Positions 42,422-50,456 of a stretch of DNA of 64,000 nt are shown here, one piece after another. The notes under the pieces are model-generated. The model was given only the letters and a program-made list of their open reading frames with translations. It ran no database searches and was not told the origin of the DNA. Both the position numbers and the translations under genes were made by a program. The DNA is from Asticcacaulis sp. ZE23SCel15 (GTDB taxonomy: Bacteria; Pseudomonadota; Alphaproteobacteria; Caulobacterales; Caulobacteraceae): positions 1,411,001 to 1,475,000 of the forward strand of contig NZ_CP130044.1 of assembly GCF_030505395.1 (NCBI RefSeq), given 5' to 3'. The first letter of the stretch is position 1, and each line of letters starts with the position of its first letter.

Positions 42422-44040
42422 ATGCCGGCGACCTGAGCCGGGGCGGGCGGCAGAGTGAAGTGCATGATCGTTCCCGTGTCGCTGCCTTTCGGCGGGGCCG
42501 TCCAGATCTGGCCGTCATGGGCTTCGATGATTGAGCGGCAAATCGATAGTCCCATGCCCATGCCGTCATCGCGGGTTGAAAAGAACGGGCTGAAAACGGC
42601 CTCCAGATGATCGGCGGCAATGCCCGGCCCATTATCCTCAACCGTGGTTCTGACCTTGTGGTCGTCATCAAGGGCAGTGGTGACCGTGAGGCGGCGACTA
42701 TGGCCGCTGAGGTCGCTTAAGGCGTGGATGCTGTTGAGCATGACATTGATCACGACCTGCTGAAGCTGCACCTTATCGCCGGTGACCTGCGGCAGAGGGT
42801 CGGACAGCTCAAGCCGCAACGTTACCTGATGGCTGTTGATTTCGTGCTGCATCAGCAACACCGCATCATGGATGATATCGTTGATATCGAGCGGTTTGGA
42901 CTGGGGCTCTGACTTTACCGACATGGCCCGCAGTTTCCAGATGACATCGCTGGCGCGCCGGCCTTCGCTGATGACGCGGGTAATGGCACTCTTAGCTTCG
43001 TGCATATCCGGCTCAGGCCGCCCCAGCCAGCGCAGGGCCGCTTCGCCATTGGTGACGATGGCTGCCAGAGGCTGATTGACCTCATGGGCGATGGAGGCGG
43101 TCAGTTCGCCTAAAGTGGTCATGCGGCTGACGTGGGCCAGATCGGCCTGAGCCTTGGCCAGATCGGTCTGGGCCTGCACCCGGTCGGTGATATCAAGCAC
43201 GCACACCAGCACATGGGCAAAGGTCGGGTCATCGATCGGGAAGGTCGTGGCGCACACGATGTCACGGTATTCGCCGTCCAGTGCGCGGATCTGGGTGACG
43301 GTTTCGCAGGACGGATCACCGCGTGCCAGCGCCCGTAACAAAGCCTCAAATGAGGGCATAGTCTCCGGCACGAAAATGGTGTTGAGCGAGGACATGAACT
43401 CATCCTTACGCGTCCCCTTGACCAGTTTCACCGCCGTTTCATTGATATCGATGATCCGGACCAGCCCGACCGCCTCGATCACAAACTCCGGATGGCTGGC
43501 GATATAGCGGTCGATGTCCGTTATACCTTCGGCGCGCAACTGACTAAAGCGGGCCACGACGGCAGTATAGTCTTCTTCCCAGATGCCAAAGCGCGTGGTT
43601 TCAAAGATCGAGCGAAAGCGCTGCTCGTTGGCCTGCAATATGCGGGTGGCCGACTGGGTCTTAAGTGCCAGCGCGGTGGCTATGACGATCGCAGCGATGC
43701 TGATCAGGGCGCGAATGAAGGGTGGGGCGGTGACCTCATCGATCTGTCCGCGCGTAAGATCCTGCCCATGGCCCATGATGTAGCTGATGATCGTCAGAGT
43801 CACGCACAGGCCCGACAGGGCGATCAGGCCCTTGCGCCGGCAAAAATTGGCCGACATCAGAATCACCACGACATAAAGCACCGCCACGGCCGTCCCCAGT
43901 GGCACCAGCGTGTCGATCAGGAAGATGGCGACGATCAGTACCGCCGTGCAGGCCTGAAAAAACAGCATATCCTCAGCCAGCAACGGCTTACCGTTGCCGT
44001 TCAGCGTCAGCCATGCGGGCAGATAAGGAGCGGAGGACAT
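42418..44040 (-). CDS. PAS sensor histidine kinase, FixL-like
   Basis: About 540 residues. Four or five membrane helices make up the first 130 residues, then a PAS-like region (about 135-285, including LVRIIDINETAVKLVKGTRKDEF and HVLVCVLDITDR) and a HWE/FixL-type transmitter: H319 in SIAHEVNQPLAAI, the N-box near VQLQQVVINVMLNSIHAL, EDNGPGI and GMGMGLSICRSI. I do not see the haem-binding signature of oxygen-sensing FixL. The start is uncertain between this ATG and a TTG 15 bases upstream. It overlaps the FixJ-like gene by four bases. Confidence 0.9.
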   Translation of the reverse strand: MSSAPYLPAWLTLNGNGKPLLAEDMLFFQACTAVLIVAIFLIDTLVPLGTAVAVLYVVVILMSANFCRRKGLIALSGLCVTLTIISYIMGHGQDLTRGQIDEVTAPPFIRALISIAAIVIATALALKTQSATRILQANEQRFRSIFETTRFGIWEEDYTAVVARFSQLRAEGITDIDRYIASHPEFVIEAVGLVRIIDINETAVKLVKGTRKDEFMSSLNTIFVPETMPSFEALLRALARGDPSCETVTQIRALDGEYRDIVCATTFPIDDPTFAHVLVCVLDITDRVQAQTDLAKAQADLAHVSRMTTLGELTASIAHEVNQPLAAIVTNGEAALRWLGRPEPDMHEAKSAITRVISEGRRASDVIWKLRAMSVKSEPQSKPLDINDIIHDAVLLMQHEINSHQVTLRLELSDPLPQVTGDKVQLQQVVINVMLNSIHALSDLSGHSRRLTVTTALDDDHKVRTTVEDNGPGIAADHLEAVFSPFFSTRDDGMGMGLSICRSIIEAHDGQIWTAPPKGSDTGTIMHFTLPPAPAQVAGI

Positions 44041-44369
44041 GAATAACGCCCACAAAGCGAACTATGGAAAGGTATATTAGCGAAACAAGATATGCTATTA
44101 TGACGCGGTGCGCCATTGTTTTTCAGGCTTTGCGACCTTTGTCGGCCTATACCTTGGTATAGGGTTCCCTGAACCTAAACCTTAAGGTTATGTCTCCTCA
44201 AGTAGAATTGCCGTCACGGCACCTGTGAGCCAAAATAAGAACGATCGAGGCCGTTTCGCCCATACCTTTTTTACCCTGGCCTATTTTTGTAACTGCGTAA
44301 TTCACTGGCACGGCATGATCGCTTCGGCGGCGGCCTTGCATCGACACGAATGACACAGGAGAAAACGTC
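44041..44369. other. Divergent promoter region, kinase operon / LuxR-type gene
   Basis: About 330 bp without a gene. It holds an 18-bp near-palindrome CCTATACCTTGGTATAGG (44146-44163), almost identical to one before the alpha/beta hydrolase. A further inverted repeat, AACCTAAACCTTAAGGTTA, lies near 44172-44190. The SD AGGAG at 44358 belongs to the LuxR-type gene. Nothing else is evident. Confidence 0.55.
44146..44163. promoter_or_regulatory. CCTATACC-N2-GGTATAGG palindrome
   Basis: Two exact 8-bp inverted half-sites with a 2-bp centre (TT), in the divergent space between the kinase/FixJ operon and the LuxR-type gene. A second copy with centre TG/CG stands at 53377-53394 upstream of the alpha/beta hydrolase. 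A binding site for the FixJ-like regulator or the LuxR-type protein is the likeliest reading. Confidence 0.65.
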
Positions 44370-44651
44370 ATGCAAACTCAGCCGATTGAAGCCCTGGTTT
44401 CGTCCTATGCGGCCTCACCGTTTCGCACGCCCACCAAATCGGAGCCCTCCAGATCTGAGCATTTAAGCCTGCGCGAAGTCAGCGTGGTGCGTCTGATTGG
44501 TCAGGGTATGTCCAATAAGGTCATCGCCCGCCGGTTGGGGATCACGCCGGAAACGGTCAAATCCCATGTAAAGAACATCTTTGTAAAGCTGTCGGTGCGC
44601 AACCGTGCCGAAGCGGCCTTTCGTGCCGAAAAGCTTGGCATTGTGGTTTAG
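44370..44651 (+). CDS. Small LuxR-type HTH regulator
   Basis: 93 residues consisting of a disordered 30-residue start (AASPFRTPTKSEPSRSEH) and a complete LuxR/GerE HTH: LSLREVSVVRLIGQGMSNKVIARRLGITPETVKSHVKNIFVKLSVRNRAEAAF. It has no receiver or ligand-binding domain, so its activity may be set by expression level or by partners. AGGAG stands eight bases before the ATG. It is divergent from the FixLJ-like operon and probably belongs to the same circuit. Confidence 0.88.
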   Translation: MQTQPIEALVSSYAASPFRTPTKSEPSRSEHLSLREVSVVRLIGQGMSNKVIARRLGITPETVKSHVKNIFVKLSVRNRAEAAFRAEKLGIVV

Positions 44652-45112
44652 GTCTTAGGTTTGGTCTTTTCGCCCTTTTTGCGCACATAAAGCGTCTTAT
44701 CGACCTCAGCGATGATTTGGCCGTCATCGTCGATGATATCGACTTTCAGCACGGGTTCGGTCTTGCCGTTCAGGTCGGCCATGTCGCGGATCTGCATGGC
44801 CTCAGCGTGGCTAAGGCGAAACAGAGCCCGCACCCTGCCGCGGCCCGGTCGGATAAAGCGGATAGAGGCGGCCTTGTCCCAGACGATATAGTCCTTACCC
44901 AGTTGCATCATCAGCATCAGCATGAAAAACGGATCGGTCATGGCATAGAGCGACCCGCCGATCTGAGTGCCGACAATGTTGCGGTTCCACCAGGTCAGCT
45001 TCATGGCGACATCGATTTCAGTGTAGTCGGAGCGGATGCGCGTGACCTTGATCCCGGCCCCCAGCAGCGGCGGATAGAGGTTGATATTTTTGATCAGAAA
45101 TGGCTTTTTCAT
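44648..45112 (-). CDS. DUF4442/hotdog-fold thioesterase-like protein
   Basis: About 154 residues with the hotdog pattern LNYPPLL-like start (NLYPPLLGAGIKVTRIRSDYTEIDVAMKLTWWNRNIVGTQIGGSLYAMTDPFFMLMLMMQLG), then a beta strand rich end. DUF4442 proteins are related to YiiD/PaaI thioesterases; the substrate is unknown. The start is coupled to the upstream SMR gene (ATGA overlap), so the frame further upstream is excluded. The tail is basic (VRKKGEKTKPKT). It converges with the LuxR-type gene. Confidence 0.83.
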   Translation of the reverse strand: MKKPFLIKNINLYPPLLGAGIKVTRIRSDYTEIDVAMKLTWWNRNIVGTQIGGSLYAMTDPFFMLMLMMQLGKDYIVWDKAASIRFIRPGRGRVRALFRLSHAEAMQIRDMADLNGKTEPVLKVDIIDDDGQIIAEVDKTLYVRKKGEKTKPKT

Positions 45113-45444
45113 GCGTGATGGGCCGACTTGGAAAAGACCTGCATCACCACAACCCCTGAGATAATCAACGCGATGCCGATGATGGCGGGCAGGTCGAGTT
45201 TCTGCTTGAACGCCAGCCATCCAACGAATGATATCAGCACTATCCCCAATCCGCTCCAGACCGCATAGACAATGCCTACGGGCAATGATTTTAGGGTCAG
45301 CGACATCAGGTAAAAAGCCGTACCGTAGCCGATGCACACTATGGTGCTGTAGAGCGGTTTGGTGAATTGCTGTGAGGCCTGAAGCGCTGAGGTGGCGATC
45401 ACTTCGGCAACAATCGCGCCGATAAGCGTAAGGTAAGGGTGCAT
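45109..45444 (-). CDS. Small multidrug resistance exporter, EmrE/QacE type
   Basis: 111 residues, four helices. The essential glutamate is E14 (IVAEVIATSALQAS), and YGTAFYLMSLTLKSLPVGIVYAVWSGLGIVLIS is the EmrE-type signature with the GxG packing motif. It should exchange protons for cationic lipophilic compounds. AAGGAG stands six bases before the ATG. The downstream thioesterase-like gene is coupled. It is divergent from a second SMR gene of the guanidinium-exporter type, with a riboswitch on the other side only. Confidence 0.92.
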   Translation of the reverse strand: MHPYLTLIGAIVAEVIATSALQASQQFTKPLYSTIVCIGYGTAFYLMSLTLKSLPVGIVYAVWSGLGIVLISFVGWLAFKQKLDLPAIIGIALIISGVVVMQVFSKSAHHA

Positions 45445-45556
45445 GGGGACTCCTTTTGGAAAAGGCTTATCCTACCCAATGCGGCCTGACCAGACTGACC
45501 TTGCGGCAGCTAACGCGGTCTTTACTCAAAGACGGCCTTAATCTATATGACCTCCA

Positions 45557-45623
45557 CCGGACGAGACGCGCCGTACCCGGTAGCCTTGCGCTGCGGCTTT
45601 CCCGCCGAAAGACAAGACGACGC
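45557..45623 (+). ncRNA. Guanidine-III riboswitch (ykkC-III)
   Basis: The conserved parts are CCGGACGAG, GCGCCGTACCCGGT and, after a variable hairpin, GACAAGACGACGC. This is the layout of guanidine-III aptamers: CCGG/CCGG stem and a pseudoknot between GCGCCGT and ACGACGC, here with one C-A mismatch. It ends 29 bases before the start of a Gdx-type exporter, the classic target. Downstream, CGCAT (45621-45625) can pair with ATGCG (45645-45649), masking the SD AAAGGA when the pseudoknot is absent. Confidence 0.9.
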
Positions 45624-45652
45624 ATTGTTTCAATATTTGAAAGGATGCGCAA

Positions 45653-45976
45653 ATGTCTTTGCCGTGGATTTATCTGATTATAGCTGGACTTCTGGAAGTG
45701 TGCTGGGCCATTGGCCTTAAGTACACAGAAGGCTTCACAAAGCCCATACCTTCGGCCTTTACCCTGATCACGCTGGCCTTGAGCATGTATCTGCTGGCCA
45801 AGGCGGCGGAAGTTTTGCCGATCGGCACGGCCTATGCGGTCTGGGTTGGTATCGGTGCATTGGGGGCGGCAATCCTCGGTATTTTCCTGTTTCAGGAAGC
45901 GGTGACGCCGTTGAGGGTGTTATTTCTGGTCATGCTGCTAGTGGCGATTATTGGCCTGAAAGCCACGGCGCACTGA
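45653..45976 (+). CDS. gdx: Guanidinium exporter Gdx (SugE), SMR family
   Basis: 107 residues, four helices. The Gdx signature is seen at the first helix: IYLIIAGLLEVCWAIGLKYTEGFTKPIPS, with essential glutamate E15. LPIGTAYAVWVGIGALGAAILGI is the second conserved block. Gdx proteins export guanidinium in exchange for protons. AAAGGA stands seven bases before the ATG and is controlled by the guanidine-III riboswitch directly upstream. The gene was formerly called sugE. Confidence 0.96.
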   Translation: MSLPWIYLIIAGLLEVCWAIGLKYTEGFTKPIPSAFTLITLALSMYLLAKAAEVLPIGTAYAVWVGIGALGAAILGIFLFQEAVTPLRVLFLVMLLVAIIGLKATAH

Positions 45977-45981
45977 TCTGA

Positions 45982-46260
45982 CTACCATTTCGCCCAGGTT
46001 CGGCGGTTCAGTATGATGTGGTGCGCCGTTAAAAAGAATATCGCCCCCGCCGTGCCGATGACAACGGCCCCGGCAGTGCCAGCGCCTATGCCCAGCAAGA
46101 AGCTGACCGTATAGGTCATGATGGCACCGAATACGCCCAGCACCACGTTAAACCACAGTTTGCTGTTGGTTTTAGCCATGATTGCAATCAGCCCGGCCAC
46201 CGCGCCAATCAGGGCGCCGGTGGCCATGGCGACGATCCAGCCGATCTGCATATCTGTCAT
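45982..46260 (-). CDS. Small membrane protein, GlsB/YeaQ-like
   Basis: 92 residues with three glycine- and alanine-rich helices (IGWIVAMATGALIGAVAGLIAIM; WFNVVLGVFGAIMTYTVSFLLGIG; AGAVVIGTAGAIFFLTAHHII). The GxxxG spacing is like that of YeaQ/YmgE transglycosylase-associated proteins, whose function is poorly known. AAGGT stands seven bases before the ATG. It ends six bases from the Gdx stop on the opposite strand. Confidence 0.75.
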   Translation of the reverse strand: MTDMQIGWIVAMATGALIGAVAGLIAIMAKTNSKLWFNVVLGVFGAIMTYTVSFLLGIGAGTAGAVVIGTAGAIFFLTAHHIILNRRTWAKW

Positions 46261-46377
46261 AAGTGTACCTTCGGTACGGTCAAACTCTAAAGGGTAACCG
46301 TGCGTGGCCGCATGTAAGATTAAAATGGGTCAACGCGTCACAGGTTATAAATAACCCATAGAATTTAATATTTTACC

Positions 46378-47163
46378 TTATGCCTTGGCGGAGCCTGTCT
46401 TGATGACCGAGGCGACCATTTTTAGAAAATCCGGTATGGCAAACGGCTTGGGCAAAATGGCATTGGCCCCGGCAACTTCGGCGGCGGCCAGCACATGCAG
46501 GGCGCTGATTTTGGAGTTGGCGTCCTGCGACATGGCGATCACCTTGATGTGGGGCCAGTCCTTGCGGATCTGGCCGATACCGGCGATGCCCCCGATACCG
46601 GGTATCAGGATCGAGGTTATGACCATGTCCAGAAGGCTCAGATTATGGTCGAAAAAGGCATCTTCCATATTGACCGCTTCGGAGACCGTATAGCCGACCT
46701 GACGCAGCACCAGCGTGACCTTGGTGCGCAGCAATTCATCGTCTTCGATGACCAGTATATGATGCTCGGTTCGCCGGGCGCGGTGATAGCTGGCCGTCTC
46801 ATCAAGGATGGTCTTGAGCTGGTCCTTGCTGAAGGGCTTGGTCAGGGTGAATTCGGCCCCGGCGGCTTTGGCCCCGGAAATCTGGGCTTCCAGTGCTTTG
46901 GGCCCCCACTGATCATGGGCGACGATCAGAAGCGGCGTAGAGGGGGCCAGTCGTCTGATATCGTCAAACCGGTCGATCAGGTTGGCCCCATCGATATTGG
47001 CTTCAAACATCAGAAGCTTAAAGCGTTCCGATTTCAGCAGGTCAAACGCAGTTGAGGGGTCGAAACTTACGATCGCAGGCCATTTCTGGTCATCCAGCAG
47101 GGTCGCAATATACTGCGCCTCAGACCGGTTTGGATTTAGAACCAGAACACTACTATGGCTCAT
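46378..47163 (-). CDS. Degenerate double-receiver protein
   Basis: 261 residues, two receiver domains (about 5-123 and 135-257) joined by YHRARR. In the first, the phosphoacceptor position is E54 (LLMFEANIDG) and the acidic pair is lost (VLNPN); K109 remains. In the second, the acidic pair is present (VIEDDE) but the phosphoacceptor is S184 (VITSILIPGIGG), with the LPKPF lysine intact. Neither domain should accept phosphate normally. There is no output domain. It could be a scaffold or sequestering partner. AGGAG lies 14 bases before the ATG, rather far. Confidence 0.85.
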   Translation of the reverse strand: MSHSSVLVLNPNRSEAQYIATLLDDQKWPAIVSFDPSTAFDLLKSERFKLLMFEANIDGANLIDRFDDIRRLAPSTPLLIVAHDQWGPKALEAQISGAKAAGAEFTLTKPFSKDQLKTILDETASYHRARRTEHHILVIEDDELLRTKVTLVLRQVGYTVSEAVNMEDAFFDHNLSLLDMVITSILIPGIGGIAGIGQIRKDWPHIKVIAMSQDANSKISALHVLAAAEVAGANAILPKPFAIPDFLKMVASVIKTGSAKA

Positions 47164-47350
47164 AATGACGTCTGAAAGCTCCTGTTTCAGACACTATTAT
47201 GATGGCCTTCAGTTAATAAGTAAAAAATGAGCCGTTTATAATAAACCTGTATGTGGTTACAGGTCTTGCCGCGCTTGCTGTTTTGCAGGGGCAGGGATAA
47301 GCTTGCGATATGATCATAATATTATCGGTCAGACATCTTAAGGCAAACCT

Positions 47351-48181
47351 ATGACCAAAGCCGCCGATACCGTCTATTCAGCATTGCAGAGGTGGCGTGT
47401 CGGTGCGGCTAAGCCGCTCATTGTCGGCATTTGCGGCGCGCAAGGTTGTGGCAAGTCGACCCTTGCGGCTGAGGTGCGGCAACGACTGGAAGCCGAGGGT
47501 GTGAGGGTGGCGGTGTTGTCGCTGGATGACCTTTATCTGTCGCGGCAAAGGCGATCCGACATTGCCGTCCGCTATCATCCTTTGTTTGCGACGCGCGGTG
47601 TGCCCATGACCCACGATGCGCCTTTGGGGGAGCGGCTGCTTGAAAACCTGAAAGCTGGTCGCGCGACGCTATTGCCGCGCTTTGATAAGGCTGCCGATCA
47701 GCCCCATCCGTCGCAAGCCTGGACGCCGGTGACCGGGCCGGTCGATGTGGTACTGTTTGAGGGCTGGTGCGTCGGGGCGATCTCACAAGCCTATGATGAC
47801 CTGATCGATCCGGTAAATGGCTTTGAGGCCGAACACGACCCGGACGGGATTTGGCGGCGTTATGTCAATCAGGCCCTGATGGGCAGCTATGCGCGCCTGT
47901 TTGGCTATATCGACCGGCTGGTGCTGTTGGCCGCACCAGATTTTGAGGTGGTGACGCGCTGGCGCACTGAGCAGGAACATGACCTGAAACAACGTCTGGC
48001 CAAGGAAGGCCGTACGGGCGAGCATGTCATGACCGACGATGAGGTGGCGGCCTTTGTCCTTGCCTATGAGCGCCTGACCCGGCATATCCTGAGCGAAATG
48101 CCCGCCCGCGCCGACTTGGTGCTTAAGCTTGATACCGATCGGGGCGTGACGGCTGTGATCTCAGGAGAGGATAATCGATGA
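47351..48181 (+). CDS. D-glycerate 3-kinase-like P-loop kinase
   Basis: 276 residues. Walker A GAQGCGKST near 29-37, then LSLDDLYLSRQRR with the Asp pair and VVLFEGWCVG, as in plant-type glycerate kinases (GLYK) and YggC-like kinases. It should phosphorylate D-glycerate to 3-phosphoglycerate, but pantothenate-kinase-like relatives exist. Its TGA overlaps the ATG of an aldo/keto reductase, so the two are coupled; glycerate and glyceraldehyde metabolism would fit both. Confidence 0.85.
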   Translation: MTKAADTVYSALQRWRVGAAKPLIVGICGAQGCGKSTLAAEVRQRLEAEGVRVAVLSLDDLYLSRQRRSDIAVRYHPLFATRGVPMTHDAPLGERLLENLKAGRATLLPRFDKAADQPHPSQAWTPVTGPVDVVLFEGWCVGAISQAYDDLIDPVNGFEAEHDPDGIWRRYVNQALMGSYARLFGYIDRLVLLAAPDFEVVTRWRTEQEHDLKQRLAKEGRTGEHVMTDDEVAAFVLAYERLTRHILSEMPARADLVLKLDTDRGVTAVISGEDNR

Positions 48182-49212
48182 CCTACACCCCCGCCGCCGC
48201 CCGTTATGACGCCATGCCTTACCGCCGCTGCGGGCGCTCAGGCCTGAAACTGCCCGCGATATCCTTGGGCCTGTGGCAGAATTTCGGGGGTACGGATGTG
48301 TTTGAAACGGGCCGTGCCGTGCTGCGCCATGCCTTTGATGCCGGCATTACCCATTTCGATCTGGCCAATAACTATGGCCCGCCGCCGGGATCGGCTGAGG
48401 AAAACTTCGGCAAGGTCATTGCGTCTGATTTCAAGCCCTATCGTGATGAGATGGTTATCTCGACCAAGGCCGGATGGGATATGTGGCCGGGGCCTTATGG
48501 CGGCATTGGCGGGTCGCGCAAGTACCTGATTGCGTCCTGTGACCAGAGCCTTAAGCGCATGGGCCTCGATTACGTCGATATCTTTTATTCGCACCGCGTC
48601 GATCCGGAAACCCCACTGGAAGAGACCATGGGCGCGCTGATCAGCCTGCACCAGCAGGGCAAGGCGCTCTATGTCGGTATCTCCTCCTATTCGCCGGAAC
48701 TGACGCGCAAGGCCGCCGCGATTTTGACGGCGGAAAACGTGCCGCTGCTGATCCACCAGCCGTCCTATTCCATGCTCAACCGCTGGATCGAAGACGGGTT
48801 GCTCGATACGCTTGAAGATTTAGGCACGGGCTGCATCGCCTTTTCACCGCTGGCGCAGGGCTTTCTGACGCGCAAGTACCTGAATGGTGTTCCCGCCGAT
48901 GCCCGTGCGGCCAAGGCCGGATCGTTCCGGCAGGGCCTGATTACGCCGGAAAACTTAGAGCGTATCCGGCAGTTAGACCTGATTGCCCAAGGTCGCGGAC
49001 AGTCACTGGCGCAAATGGCGATTGCCTGGGTGCTGCGTGACCCGCGCGTGACTTCGGCCCTGATTGGCGCGCGCAATGTTGAGCAATTGGCGGATTCGCT
49101 AAAGGCCCTTGATCGCCTTGATTTCAGCGCGGAGGAACTGGCGCTGATCGACACCCACGCCGTCGATGGCGGGCTTAATATCTGGAAGGTGTCGTCGGAA
49201 CTTAAATCTTAG
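48178..49212 (+). CDS. Aldo/keto reductase, YghZ/MgrA-like
   Basis: 344 residues with an L-glyceraldehyde-3-phosphate reductase look: [69 protein letters not shown] and [18 protein letters not shown] are the YghZ blocks. The catalytic tetrad (Asp, Tyr, Lys, His) is present. YghZ-type enzymes detoxify L-glyceraldehyde 3-phosphate and methylglyoxal using NADPH. ATGA overlap with the kinase gene. Its stop overlaps the dadA stop on the other strand. Confidence 0.92.
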   Translation: MTYTPAAARYDAMPYRRCGRSGLKLPAISLGLWQNFGGTDVFETGRAVLRHAFDAGITHFDLANNYGPPPGSAEENFGKVIASDFKPYRDEMVISTKAGWDMWPGPYGGIGGSRKYLIASCDQSLKRMGLDYVDIFYSHRVDPETPLEETMGALISLHQQGKALYVGISSYSPELTRKAAAILTAENVPLLIHQPSYSMLNRWIEDGLLDTLEDLGTGCIAFSPLAQGFLTRKYLNGVPADARAAKAGSFRQGLITPENLERIRQLDLIAQGRGQSLAQMAIAWVLRDPRVTSALIGARNVEQLADSLKALDRLDFSAEELALIDTHAVDGGLNIWKVSSELKS

Positions 49213-50456
49213 CCATAACGATTGAGGCTTAAATCCGACGTTTCGATCTCAGGCTTAATCCCGCTAATCAGGTCGGCCAGCACCCGCCCGGAACCGCACG
49301 ACATGGTCCAGCCGAGCGTGCCGTGGCCGGTATTGAGCCACAGGTTAGAATAGCGCGTGGCCCCTATCACCGGCGTGCCGTCGGGGGTCATGGGGCGCAA
49401 ACCTGACCAGAACTTGGCCTGAGACTGATCGCCCGCTCCGCCAAACAGGTCTTCGACCGAAAAGGTCAAAGTCTCTTGTCGTGTGGCGGGCAGTTCCTTG
49501 GAAAACCCGGCGATTTCGGCCATGCCGCCAACCCGGATGCGTGACCCTAAGCGCGTGATGGCGATCTTATAGGTCTCATCCATCACGGTTGACATGGGCG
49601 CGCGCGCCTCATCCACGATCGGCACGGTGATCGAATAACCCTTAACCGGATAGACCGGCACATCGAGGCTAAGCGGTTTCAGAAACGCCGGACTGTAGCT
49701 ACCGAGCGCACACACAAAGGCATCGGCTTCATAGTCGCCTTTGGTGGTTTGAAGCGCCGTGATCCGCCTGCCGTCACGGCGCAGGCCGGTCATGGCGGTG
49801 TCAAAGATGAACTTGACGCCCAGAGCCTCGCAGCGTGTCGCTAAGGCATTGGTAAAGATAAAACAGTCGCCGGTTTCATCCTGTGGCAGGCGTAAGCCCC
49901 CGACGATTTTCGACATATCAATCCCCGGTTCAATGCGCGCACATCCGGCGGGATCAAGCACTTCAAACGGCACACCGCCCTCAGTGAGAACCTCAGTATC
50001 CTTGCCCACCCCGTCCATCTGTTTTTGCGTGCGGAAAACCTGCAAGGTGCCGAGTTCGCGGTGATCGTAGTCGATGCCGGTTTCCCCGCGCAGTGCGATC
50101 AGGCAGTCGCGGCTATAGTCGGCAATACGCACCATCCGGCCTTTGTTGGTATGGTAGGCGCTGTAATTACAGTTCATCAGCATCGACCACATCCACCGGA
50201 TCGTGGCCGCATCAAACATCGGCTGAATGATCAGCGGTGCGCGCTTCATAAACAGCCATTTCAGCGCTTTTTGCGGAATGCCGGGGGCGGCCCACGGCGA
50301 AGAATATCCGGGCGAAATCTCACCGGCATTGGCAAATGAGGTTTCAAGCGCGGGGCCGGACTGGCGGTCGATGACGGTGACCTCATGCCCTGCCTTGGCC
50401 AGATACCAGGCCGAGGTCACGCCGATAACGCCTGCGCCTAAGATGATGATTTTCAT
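49209..50456 (-). CDS. dadA: D-amino acid dehydrogenase small subunit
   Basis: 415 residues, a DAO-family flavoprotein: [29 protein letters not shown] holds the FAD-binding GxGxxG, followed by [22 protein letters not shown], and the C-terminal [18 protein letters not shown]. DadA oxidises D-alanine to pyruvate and ammonia and passes electrons to the respiratory chain at the membrane. Its ATG overlaps the stop of alr, giving the classic alr/dadX-dadA catabolic operon in reversed order, under the divergent Lrp-type regulator. Confidence 0.95.
   Translation of the reverse strand: MKIIILGAGVIGVTSAWYLAKAGHEVTVIDRQSGPALETSFANAGEISPGYSSPWAAPGIPQKALKWLFMKRAPLIIQPMFDAATIRWMWSMLMNCNYSAYHTNKGRMVRIADYSRDCLIALRGETGIDYDHRELGTLQVFRTQKQMDGVGKDTEVLTEGGVPFEVLDPAGCARIEPGIDMSKIVGGLRLPQDETGDCFIFTNALATRCEALGVKFIFDTAMTGLRRDGRRITALQTTKGDYEADAFVCALGSYSPAFLKPLSLDVPVYPVKGYSITVPIVDEARAPMSTVMDETYKIAITRLGSRIRVGGMAEIAGFSKELPATRQETLTFSVEDLFGGAGDQSQAKFWSGLRPMTPDGTPVIGATRYSNLWLNTGHGTLGWTMSCGSGRVLADLISGIKPEIETSDLSLNRYG

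Noticed and set aside
42418-44040. Oxygen-sensing FixL (haem PAS)
   Set aside because: The kinase is FixL-like in its transmitter and layout, but I cannot find the haem-ligating histidine context in the PAS region, so oxygen sensing is not claimed.
43492-44046. 184-codon frame opposite the sensor kinase
   Set aside because: It is antisense to the membrane and PAS region of a clear kinase. No SD and no family resemblance.
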